A stretch of DNA of 64,000 bases from Brevibacillus brevis (lineage in GTDB: Bacteria > Bacillota > Bacilli > Brevibacillales > Brevibacillaceae): contig NZ_CP030117.1 of assembly GCF_001039275.2 (NCBI RefSeq), forward strand, positions 676,001-740,000. Direction: 5' to 3'. Positions 18,795 through 26,596 of the stretch are shown here, one piece after another. Every line of letters starts with the position of its first letter. Position 1 is the stretch's first letter. Below the pieces are notes generated by a model. It was not told the DNA's origin. It did no database searches and saw nothing but the letters and a program-made list of their open reading frames with translations. Both the position numbers and the translations under genes were made by a program.

Positions 18795-20603
18795 TTAATA
18801 TACTTCTTTTAAGATAGCGATGGTGCAATCAGTAGGGTTGGGGGAGTACTTGAAGAAGTTGACAGGGGTATTGATTCGAAAGAACTTGTAAACCTCTGTC
18901 CAGGTTCCGGCAGCGGGGTCCTTCGGATCTTTTGGTTCCTCTGTATCTACGACAAGCTCGTCCTTGTTGATCAGATTATGGTCCTCGATTGCTACGACAC
19001 TGTCGAGGTAGCCCCGATAGCCTTCGAACTGGTGTACCAGATAGATTGGCGAAGCGTGATATTTCTTCGTCCATTTCGAGCTTTGGAAGCCGTTTGCTTC
19101 GAGTACCATCTTGGACAGCTCAGGGGGGATTGTGCCCACTCCATCGTATTTAGGGAGCTGGGTAATGAAGGCAGGGTAGTACGCTTGGAAGTAGACGGAG
19201 CTTCGGGTTTGCAGCATGGAGAAGGAGTACATGCCGTTGGAGGTATAGCGTCCCCAGCCTGAATAGTTAGGATTGGAGTCCTGTTTGATGTCGGCTGGAA
19301 GGAAGCCTGTCTTCTCTTTTACAAGATCCCCCATCCCTACCGTAATACCGAAGTTTCCTTTATGGTCGTAGTCGGCAAACGGGATAGATTTTCCGATATA
19401 AGCGAAGTTGGTATAGTAGGCATCCATATCAGGGGAAGGATCGCCTTCAATCACGATTGCTACTCGATCATTGCTGATAGAGAGGTTGTATTCGACCCAA
19501 TAATCTGGGCGACGCTTCTTGTTCGGTACCCAAGAGACGACAGAGTCGGCGCCGTAGAAAAAGTGGGAGGAAGGACTTTTGATTTCGACCTTGTCATCGT
19601 AATCGAGAGCCCAAGCTTCGTGAGGTGGAGTATATTTGTCCGTTTCGTCAGGATTATTCCATTTCTTGTATTGGAGCTCGGCCTGTTTTTGGTCGAGGAT
19701 GACTGGGACCTTACCAGGAATAATCGTGGTTTTATCGCAGGCCAGGAGGTAGGTATCAGCAGATTTTCCAACGGGATTTTTACCAGTGAAGCCTTTGCCG
19801 TAGGACACATCGAAGTAGTTGTATTGATTGTTAGGATGTTTTAACATGACGAAATATTCGTTAGATGTTTGGCCTGAAGGTACGTCAGGAACGGTTTTTA
19901 GGACGACAGTGCGATCGTAGTGGTGGACGGGATTGGCAATGTATTTGACCATTCCGAATTTGTAGGGAGTAGGGCGTACATAGGTCCATTCCCCTGATGC
20001 GTAATATGCTGACCATTGTCCTTTTGCCAGAAGATCATTCCAATCAGAAGGCATTTGTGTAATGGGTTTATACTCGTCCCACTCAGCTCCGGGAGTAAAA
20101 GTAACTCCATCTAACTCATACTTGCCTTGTTGTAATACATAGCATTTCTTTCCTACCGTATTAGTTGGATCTGGATCATTCACATTAACGACAAGAAGTC
20201 CGGGTACCGAGAGAATCATGTCGCTTCCATCCGAATCTTTGTAGGTAAACTCATTTACTTGGATTTTTCTACCTGTTTTTGAGTTGTTACGGTCACTTGT
20301 TTCGTGAATGTAACCATCAGTATCAACGAGAGGAACTCCTGCATATACAGCCCTCAACTCCCTCAAATCCGGCAAAACATAAACCGGATAACTCTTCCCA
20401 TCCGTATGCTTGTACGTCCCTTGCGTATTCGCAACAGTCGTCTTTGTATACGTAACCCACTTATCTTCATTAACCTCAAACACCTTTTCCCAGCGGTTCT
20501 TCGTATCCGGGATTTTGGCATTGACGATTTCATCAGCCAGCTTGTTGATGAGCAAATCGGCTGTGACCTCGCCCTCGATCCAAGCTACTTGTTTACTAGG
20601 CAT
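18795..20603 (-). CDS. tail structural protein, long paralogue
   Basis: This 602-residue protein starts at ATG 20603 with AAAGGAGGC. The N-terminal 30 residues (VTADLLINKLADEIV) resemble the start of the short paralogue (TSKELLDTIKSEIEQL). Residues about 75-290 form an insert absent from the short copy, with repeated WDEYKPI-, WTYVRPT- and YHYDRTVVLKTV-like strands. The C-terminal 280 residues are homologous to the short paralogue. The two genes are separated by 14 bases and transcribed together. No enzyme or binding motif is recognised. It is probably a baseplate-periphery or adaptor component, inferred only from its place between hub genes and fibres. Confidence 0.6.
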   Translation of the reverse strand: MPSKQVAWIEGEVTADLLINKLADEIVNAKIPDTKNRWEKVFEVNEDKWVTYTKTTVANTQGTYKHTDGKSYPVYVLPDLRELRAVYAGVPLVDTDGYIHETSDRNNSKTGRKIQVNEFTYKDSDGSDMILSVPGLLVVNVNDPDPTNTVGKKCYVLQQGKYELDGVTFTPGAEWDEYKPITQMPSDWNDLLAKGQWSAYYASGEWTYVRPTPYKFGMVKYIANPVHHYDRTVVLKTVPDVPSGQTSNEYFVMLKHPNNQYNYFDVSYGKGFTGKNPVGKSADTYLLACDKTTIIPGKVPVILDQKQAELQYKKWNNPDETDKYTPPHEAWALDYDDKVEIKSPSSHFFYGADSVVSWVPNKKRRPDYWVEYNLSISNDRVAIVIEGDPSPDMDAYYTNFAYIGKSIPFADYDHKGNFGITVGMGDLVKEKTGFLPADIKQDSNPNYSGWGRYTSNGMYSFSMLQTRSSVYFQAYYPAFITQLPKYDGVGTIPPELSKMVLEANGFQSSKWTKKYHASPIYLVHQFEGYRGYLDSVVAIEDHNLINKDELVVDTEEPKDPKDPAAGTWTEVYKFFRINTPVNFFKYSPNPTDCTIAILKEVY

Positions 20604-20616
20604 CCATACGCCTCCT

Positions 20617-21036
20617 TTACAGTTTCTTGCGTAAAAATTTCACATTGTACCAAACTTTCTTTTCCGTACCTGAAATGTTGTGGAAGTCAAAGCGGACCTG
20701 CGCATTTGGCTTCAACGGATAGACGATCCCAAAGCTGTTTCCCATCGAGACGGACTCCGGGAGCTCTTTGGTATAAATCGTTTCACAGACCTTCACGCCG
20801 TCCAGACTCAGCTCCCAGTAATCGCCGACGCAGTAATTATTGGTAGCAAAAGCTACGGATAAAAATTCTGTCGGATAGGGAAGGGCATAGGTATCGGAAA
20901 AGACTTGCTTGGACGCGGTCACATCAAGCATGCGTCCGCGAATGAAGGGCTCGGTAAATTTGGAAAAGTGCGGATAGGGGAGCTCTCGTACCTTGTCGAT
21001 CACGCCCCCGCCCGAATAAACAACGGAGAAGCCCAC
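20617..21036 (-). CDS. small baseplate-position protein, unknown
   Basis: This 139-residue beta-rich protein starts at GTG 21036, with GAGAGGTGA overlapping the end of the upstream gene. It has no signal peptide, membrane segment or known motif. A jelly-roll-like alternation is suggested by EFLSVAFATNNYCVGDYWELSLDGV and QVRFDFHNI. It lies between the hub-region genes and the two structural paralogues and is surely part of the tail operon. A small tip or adaptor subunit is likely; function is not assignable. Confidence 0.6.
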   Translation of the reverse strand: MGFSVVYSGGGVIDKVRELPYPHFSKFTEPFIRGRMLDVTASKQVFSDTYALPYPTEFLSVAFATNNYCVGDYWELSLDGVKVCETIYTKELPESVSMGNSFGIVYPLKPNAQVRFDFHNISGTEKKVWYNVKFLRKKL

Positions 21037-21042
21037 TTGTAC

Positions 21043-21462
21043 TCACCTCTCTTTCTCTATACGAAGGACATCGGTGCCAGTTAAGAGGCCCCTCGTATCA
21101 TAGAGTAGACGGATCAGGTAAGATCCTACCGTTTTTCCGTCAGGTGCGTATCCCGCAGCGGTAACCGAGGTCAAGCGCCAAAGAGAATAGTACTCCCAGT
21201 CTGGATGGAGCTGATCGACTTCAAGCGGGAAGGTGGTAGTGTCTGTAGAGCCAAACGTGAGGGAAATATCCAGCATGTAGCCAGACTCGTAAAACAGCTT
21301 GGCACCCGTGACCTTTTCCGGGTCGAGGGGATGCTCCCGGATCAGACTTACAGAGGGTTCTTCTGAGAACGGGTCTGCTGTGACGGTCGTGGTACGGTGC
21401 ACTTCATCACGGATCAGATCGAGGATGGGGTAAATCAAATAATCATTGGCAATCCCGGCCAT
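21043..21462 (-). CDS. small baseplate-position protein, unknown
   Basis: This 139-residue protein starts at ATG 21462 (MAGIANDYLIYPI), whose A overlaps the TAA of the hub gene (TAATG), with GAGGGGGCG upstream. A longer frame to 21492 begins inside the hub gene and is rejected. The protein is acidic, has no membrane segment, and contains LFYESGYMLDISLTFGSTDTTTFPL, a beta-hairpin-like stretch. Translational coupling to the hub gene suggests equimolar assembly with it, for example as a hub-adjacent subunit. Family not recognised. Confidence 0.6.
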   Translation of the reverse strand: MAGIANDYLIYPILDLIRDEVHRTTTVTADPFSEEPSVSLIREHPLDPEKVTGAKLFYESGYMLDISLTFGSTDTTTFPLEVDQLHPDWEYYSLWRLTSVTAAGYAPDGKTVGSYLIRLLYDTRGLLTGTDVLRIEKER

Positions 21463-24400
21463 TACACAATCGCCCCCTCGTTGTTGCTCCAAAATAAATC
21501 AAGGATTTGCATATAGCCGTTCTCTGCATCAAACATCGTGCGGATTCCTTTGATGGTATACGCTTCGCGGGTGGTTGTATTGGAGTCGATAATGTAAATG
21601 CGATCGAGGACATCCAAGGTAGGGTTGCCGGGGATGGAGATTTGCAGCGTACGGCACAAGCGTTTTATATCAAAAAACGATCGTCGCGCGGCCAGTCGCT
21701 TCAACTCATCTGTCTTCGCAAAAGGAACGTGCCTCACGCCTGTACGGACCTCGCCTTTCAGCTCCATCAAAATCTCCGTGTCTACGAAATGACCAGCCTT
21801 ATTTTCTTCGTCCAAAATGACAAGATGGCTTCTGCCACGGGAAAAATCGATCGTCTTATGAATCGTGATCAAATTGTCGTGCTCCGTATACGTAGCCACA
21901 ATCGGCCGATTCATATCAATCTCTTCCAAGCGATACGTACCATAACGGTCACAATAGGAACGGAAATCTGTATCCTTCATGATTTCCGCGATGGCTTCTC
22001 CCACTTTGTATTGATACGATTCGAATTTGCGGCCGGGCGGTTCGATAAAAGGATTTTTCCAACCTTTTGGGGTCAAAATGGATTCGGCATCGACTTCCAC
22101 GAATTCGCCCTCTTTATCAGGCACAGCCTTGAAAACCTTGCCTGTTGCCTGCGTCACGTGGGTATAGCTAGTCTCTTGTACAATGGCATAGGGGTAGTAA
22201 ATGTCTTGCGGATTGCTGCGCCAGCCATACATTCCTGCATGGGCGATCAAGTCTTGTACGATGGCCGATTTGAGATAGGCCGCTTTCGCAGCAGGCTCTG
22301 TCGGAACAGGTGCGGTACCCTCCCACTCTGGAATCGTATCAAACTCCGTGCTTGAACGGAACTTTTGATAGATTTGCCACACGCTGTTAGGCCAATTCGT
22401 ATCGCCAGCCCATTGATAGGCTCCCTTGTCTCCTCCTTGCCAAAAAAATTTGACATCGTCGACAGATTGGAAACGCCACCCTTTGCTCGCCATGGCTTCC
22501 CGATAGCGAACGGCTCCGCGATAGAGCTGACGCTCGATCCCTTGGTATTGCGGGTCGCATTTTTCACCGGTAAAGCATCCATACCCGAGAATGAAGTCCC
22601 CTGGGGGCAGACCTTTCCCCAGCGTCCCCATTTTTGTCTCATGCTCGGCAATGGCAAGCAAAAATTTATAATCGAGCTCGGGACCCTGCTGCTTGGCCTG
22701 CTTTTTGGCCATTGAGATGATTTTGTCCCGACGAGACATCGAGGAAAAAACGTTGGTATCATGTGCAGCAGAATGTCCGACATCTGGGGGATATTGCTTG
22801 TCCTCGGTAATGACCTTGTTCAAAATCTTCTTATACATATCGCGGCAGTAAATGGTCATGGTCGATTCCTCGCCATTTAAATCGAGCTTGTCGATCAGGC
22901 CTGTAAAGACTCGCATCAAATTCAGACCATAGCCCATGTAGATCCGAACGGGAGTATTTTCAGAGAGGACACCGACATGGAATCCATTCACAAAATAAGA
23001 CCAAGGGGTTTCCTTGTAGGTTTCGGGAAAGTAAAACGGATTATAGTCCGGGCTGTAGTAGCCGCCCGGGTTTGAAATTGTGATCCGTGCCTCACATGAA
23101 TCCATTTCAAACTGGTCGTCCATTTCGATGTGGTTAATATTGTCCAGAGTAAGGGTGTCCATATAGACGAACTTTCCGACCTGGAGCGATACTTTTCGGG
23201 GCTGACCAGGCATGAAGGTGCTCGTAATTTCCCGTTCCTCAAAAAACTCCTGCTGGACAGTCGGGTCGACTTTGTCTTTGTTCCCGTACAGGTCAGGTCG
23301 CCCCTGCAATTCCTTGATCTGAATGTATTGGAGGGAAAAACGATTGACTTGTTTTCCATTCCAAAACAGCTCGATACGGATTTCCATTTCGCCATTGGGA
23401 AAGGGGATATCACGAATCTCTACGTTTTCTGTCCCGGAGAATTTGTTGACCTTGATTTGCATTTTTCCATTGAAAAAAACGCGCAGCTCGCCGGCACCTT
23501 CACCGAAGTTGGTGGAGAACCCCATGCTAAAAATGCCGGGGTGAACGGAGGTTAACTTGAGATTCATGCCTGTTGTAACGGTAGGGGATGGGAAGACGGT
23601 CTTGTACCCTTTGGGATCAAAGGTAAAGGTGAGGTTGCTATGCTCCGTCGAGCTTCTGGCGATCATGGATAGCTTTTTGGTCAGCTCGTCTACTTTATAG
23701 ACAGATTTTGTGTGCCACGTATTATTGGTAAAGCGTTCGTCAAAAAGAGTTGCTCCTGGCGTTCCAACATAGGTGGCATCGGTTGTGACTCCTGCGCCGC
23801 TATTGGAAGAGGCAGCGAACAGATGCTTCGAGCCATTCATATAAGGAAACGGATCGATGACGGCTTGTCCGTTCCAGACCTCAAAGTGCAGATGAGCACC
23901 TCTTCCTTTGGAGCGGGGGGAATTGGGATCATCATAGGTGCCCATGTTCGTAACGCCGGCAGAGCGGACATCGCCTGTATTGCCACTTTTTCCGATTATG
24001 GTGCCCTGCGTGACATAATCCCCTGTTTTAACGTGGATTTCGCTCATATGGGCGTAGCGGGTCCATATGCCATCCGCATGCTGAATTTCTACGCGAAAGC
24101 CAAAGCTCGTATATTTTTCAGACACGGTCACTTTTTTTACTTTGCCAGCCCAGGCAGCTTTGATAGGCGTGCCGACTGGACAAGCGATATCGATCCCTTT
24201 GTGGTTGCGATTGTCGCCCATATAGGCTGTAATATCACGGATGCTTTTGCCCTCTACGGGAAAGACAAAAGGAATCTTGGATAGAGCAGTTCCGCCCTCT
24301 CCTGTACCATTTTGAATGATGGTGCGGGTCAGCGTCTTCTCTTCCCGCGGATCACTCATAATGAAATCGAGTTCTTCGGTACGGCCCGGCACGAAGACCA

Positions 24401-24497
24401 GTCGATCTACCTCGACGCGGCAAGCGGGCCTCGATAATTCTCCGAGTTTGAGTCTTTCGGAGAGAATTCTGCGCAACTCATTAGACATCGTTTGCAT
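21462..24497 (-). CDS. tail hub protein with M23 endopeptidase and lysozyme-like domains
   Basis: This 1011-residue protein combines four parts. Residues about 75-222 form an M23/LytM peptidase with all zinc ligands visible: H99 and D103 in NHKGID, H202 and H204 in AHLHFEV. Residues about 405-575 and 740-1011 look like the gp27/late-control-D-like tail hub (VFTGLIDKLDLNGEESTMTIYCRDM; VLDRIYIID). Between them, about 590-725, lies a transglycosylase/glucosaminidase-like domain (FLLAIAEHETKMGTLGKG with a candidate catalytic Glu, YGCFTGEKC, QWAGDTNWPN). It should open peptidoglycan by cutting both peptide and glycan as the tail contacts the wall. ATG 24497 has AGGAGGTG at ideal distance. Having both hydrolases in one hub polypeptide is unusual. 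Confidence 0.8.
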   Translation of the reverse strand: MQTMSNELRRILSERLKLGELSRPACRVEVDRLVFVPGRTEELDFIMSDPREEKTLTRTIIQNGTGEGGTALSKIPFVFPVEGKSIRDITAYMGDNRNHKGIDIACPVGTPIKAAWAGKVKKVTVSEKYTSFGFRVEIQHADGIWTRYAHMSEIHVKTGDYVTQGTIIGKSGNTGDVRSAGVTNMGTYDDPNSPRSKGRGAHLHFEVWNGQAVIDPFPYMNGSKHLFAASSNSGAGVTTDATYVGTPGATLFDERFTNNTWHTKSVYKVDELTKKLSMIARSSTEHSNLTFTFDPKGYKTVFPSPTVTTGMNLKLTSVHPGIFSMGFSTNFGEGAGELRVFFNGKMQIKVNKFSGTENVEIRDIPFPNGEMEIRIELFWNGKQVNRFSLQYIQIKELQGRPDLYGNKDKVDPTVQQEFFEEREITSTFMPGQPRKVSLQVGKFVYMDTLTLDNINHIEMDDQFEMDSCEARITISNPGGYYSPDYNPFYFPETYKETPWSYFVNGFHVGVLSENTPVRIYMGYGLNLMRVFTGLIDKLDLNGEESTMTIYCRDMYKKILNKVITEDKQYPPDVGHSAAHDTNVFSSMSRRDKIISMAKKQAKQQGPELDYKFLLAIAEHETKMGTLGKGLPPGDFILGYGCFTGEKCDPQYQGIERQLYRGAVRYREAMASKGWRFQSVDDVKFFWQGGDKGAYQWAGDTNWPNSVWQIYQKFRSSTEFDTIPEWEGTAPVPTEPAAKAAYLKSAIVQDLIAHAGMYGWRSNPQDIYYPYAIVQETSYTHVTQATGKVFKAVPDKEGEFVEVDAESILTPKGWKNPFIEPPGRKFESYQYKVGEAIAEIMKDTDFRSYCDRYGTYRLEEIDMNRPIVATYTEHDNLITIHKTIDFSRGRSHLVILDEENKAGHFVDTEILMELKGEVRTGVRHVPFAKTDELKRLAARRSFFDIKRLCRTLQISIPGNPTLDVLDRIYIIDSNTTTREAYTIKGIRTMFDAENGYMQILDLFWSNNEGAIV

Positions 24498-24508
24498 GAA
24501 AACACCTC

Positions 24509-25924
24509 CTATTTAAACCGTTCCAGGGACCATTTTCGAAAGCGATTCAAAAAAGAGACGGCCTGTGCCCGGGTGAGTAGCGAGTAAGGCATGAACCATT
24601 TTTCTTTCTCTTCCGCATTGGATGACGATACCTCGTACATATGGTTGACGACAGCCGCTCCATCGACGAAATTGTTGATCGCAATTCCTTCGATCAAGTA
24701 ATCTCCGTTGCCAAACCGCTCGTCTTCCATAGAGAGGACGGATGGTGCCCACCAAGAAGGCTTGCTGCCTGCCATCCCACCGTTTAGCGCAATTTTTTCC
24801 CCGGTATTGCTGTTGTACATATATTTTTCACGCCCGACATCTTCAAAGCGGGTGCTCATCTCTTTGACATAGAAGAAATGAACGTTTTTACCTGCCGTAA
24901 GCGGCATGTTGAACAGTACCGTATGATCATCAAATTCCTGATAGTCGGAACTGCTCACCACTTTTCCATCCACTTTGACGGCAAGCAGCCCCTTACCCAA
25001 AGGGTAGGTACCGTTTAGGCGAAAAACACGTTGCCCCTCGTATGCCGTGTGGGATTCATCCAGCCGCTGTGTGGGAGGTTGTGAATCCGTAAAGCGTTGG
25101 TAAAAAGAGCGCCGAAGCCGGTCAATGAGCAGAAAAGCCTCTGCCCGATTGATGTAGGCGTTGGGAAAGAAGCGGTCGTTTCGCCATACACCAGGGCTTT
25201 TCACCGAAAAATAACCGCCTCGCATAAACAGAGCGCCGTTTTCGTAGCTGTTGTAGATGAAGCGCAACTGTACGCCGTTTAGATTGTAAGGAAGATAAAT
25301 CGTGGCTCCGGGAGCAGGACTAACCATGTAGACGTCTTGCTTGAGTCCGATATATTTTTTGGCGAGATCTTGGGCAGGTGTCGATTTCCATTCCTCTTCT
25401 GGCACATCAATCCGCTTGAAGGAGCGTCCATATGCGTACAAATACTCGTTGAATTGGCGGCTGAACGGATTGTAGAAATACGTGTCTCCGTTATCGAGGC
25501 GTTTGTTCGGGTAAGCAAAGGAAGAGGAGTTGGGGGGGATCGGTTTTCCAAAACGGTCCAAGGCAGGCTTACCGAAGCTGGAAAAAGCGACAACTGAGTT
25601 GGCAGATGGTGCGTAATACAGCTCGACGTCCGTTTTGTTCGGGTCTGTTTGATTCGGCCGAATTTCTTTGAAAAGGGTTTGCGTGCCGTCAATATAGACA
25701 AAGAGGGGGTTATCTGCACTCGGTGTCAATTTGGCTGCGAGGGTAAATACTTTTTGTCCGGTGGAGCCCTTCTGCTCCTCATACAAGTAAGGAGCATTAC
25801 TCTCAAAGGAGCCATAAGCAATTCCTTGAATGAACGGTTCTCCGTCAGCCATCAAATAATTGCTGGCCTCCATTACTTCATTAAAAAACCAGTCTTTTTC
25901 ATTCACATCAGCCCAGCTGATCAT
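24509..25924 (-). CDS. tail-tip protein with S-layer homology (SLH) segments
   Basis: This 471-residue protein has SLH-type motifs near both ends and in the middle: N-terminal WADVNEKDWFFNEVMEASNY, middle FFPNAYINRAEAFLLIDRL, and C-terminal LLTRAQAVSFLNRF. The sequence between them (YLYEEQKGSTGQKVFTL, VFRLNGTYPLGKGLLAVKVDG) contains two similar beta units, each like a short tip domain. SLH domains bind pyruvylated secondary wall polymer. No signal peptide is present, in keeping with a tail component rather than an exported S-layer protein. Start ATG 25924 follows AGGAGGTGATGAAA; the CTGTCTA motif (25942-25953) lies just upstream, so transcription may start here. The SLH copies are split, and each may be an incomplete module. 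Confidence 0.7.
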   Translation of the reverse strand: MISWADVNEKDWFFNEVMEASNYLMADGEPFIQGIAYGSFESNAPYLYEEQKGSTGQKVFTLAAKLTPSADNPLFVYIDGTQTLFKEIRPNQTDPNKTDVELYYAPSANSVVAFSSFGKPALDRFGKPIPPNSSSFAYPNKRLDNGDTYFYNPFSRQFNEYLYAYGRSFKRIDVPEEEWKSTPAQDLAKKYIGLKQDVYMVSPAPGATIYLPYNLNGVQLRFIYNSYENGALFMRGGYFSVKSPGVWRNDRFFPNAYINRAEAFLLIDRLRRSFYQRFTDSQPPTQRLDESHTAYEGQRVFRLNGTYPLGKGLLAVKVDGKVVSSSDYQEFDDHTVLFNMPLTAGKNVHFFYVKEMSTRFEDVGREKYMYNSNTGEKIALNGGMAGSKPSWWAPSVLSMEDERFGNGDYLIEGIAINNFVDGAAVVNHMYEVSSSNAEEKEKWFMPYSLLTRAQAVSFLNRFRKWSLERFK

Positions 25925-25941
25925 TTTCATCACCTCCTATA

Positions 25942-25953
25942 TAGAGTAGACAG
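25942..25953 (-). promoter_or_regulatory. CTGTCTA motif site A, upstream of the SLH tip gene
   Basis: Minus-strand CTGTCTACTCTA lies 18 bases before the SLH-gene ATG and is immediately followed by the ribosome site. It matches four other intergenic sites in this locus in the same orientation to the next gene. It is a candidate promoter -10 region or operator. Confidence 0.45.
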
Positions 25954-25972
25954 AAACGCGGGACAGCTTCAG

Positions 25973-26584
25973 TTATTCCCGAATCATCCGCTCTACCAGC
26001 CGCCTTGTCCGATTCAAAAAAGCAATAAATTCGGCGCGCGTCACAAAATCATTGGGGCGGAAGTAAATGACGGGCTTCCCATCTCTGGTAATGACCGTGA
26101 TTAGCCCAAGATCGGCCATTTCCTCGATGTTTTTCTGCGCCCAATGCCCTTCAATATCTTGAAACTGGAAGCGAGATTCGCGTTCGATCGAGTCTTTTTT
26201 GATAAGGATCAGGTCGACGGTTACGCTGTAGCGCCGTCCTGCCTCAAGCACATGGGGGGTGATGGATTCTGCACTTCCAAGGAAAATGCTTCCCTTTTCA
26301 TCGTAAAACTTGTGGGTCCAGCCTGCGTAGCTCAAGTACTGGTTATACGATTCTTTGTCTGGAAAAAGCAAGGTCAATGAACATTGGTAGCTGCTAAAGC
26401 CGGCGTGGTGGATGTGCGAGGGAGCGTTGATGATTTTGATTTCACGCAAGGAAGGCTGGGGACTCGGCGGAGAATAGGGCTCGATGAGGCGGGCGTTTAC
26501 TTCCATGAACTCGAAGCCTGTATCGACGAACAGCTTTTTTTTGTAGCGCTGATTGGCAGTGCCAAAGGCATATTGTTGGGTCAT
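25973..26584 (-). CDS. distal-tail-position protein with C-terminal SLH domain
   Basis: This 203-residue protein follows the tape measure gene directly, the usual place of a distal tail (Dit-like) protein. Residues 1-140 are a beta-rich body (LFVDTGFEFMEVNARLIEPYSPP; CSLTLLFPDKESYNQYLSYAG). Residues about 145-203 form an SLH domain (DIEGHWAQKNIEEMADLGLI...FRPNDFVTRAEFIAFLNRTRR), with the classical GHWA and TRAE motifs. ATG 26584 has AAGGAGGTA upstream. A fusion of a tail-tip structural body to a wall-polymer-binding SLH domain could fix the tail tip to an S-layer-type cell wall. The body itself resembles no family I can name with certainty. Confidence 0.75.
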   Translation of the reverse strand: MTQQYAFGTANQRYKKKLFVDTGFEFMEVNARLIEPYSPPSPQPSLREIKIINAPSHIHHAGFSSYQCSLTLLFPDKESYNQYLSYAGWTHKFYDEKGSIFLGSAESITPHVLEAGRRYSVTVDLILIKKDSIERESRFQFQDIEGHWAQKNIEEMADLGLITVITRDGKPVIYFRPNDFVTRAEFIAFLNRTRRLVERMIRE

Positions 26585-26596
26585 CGTTGTACCTCC

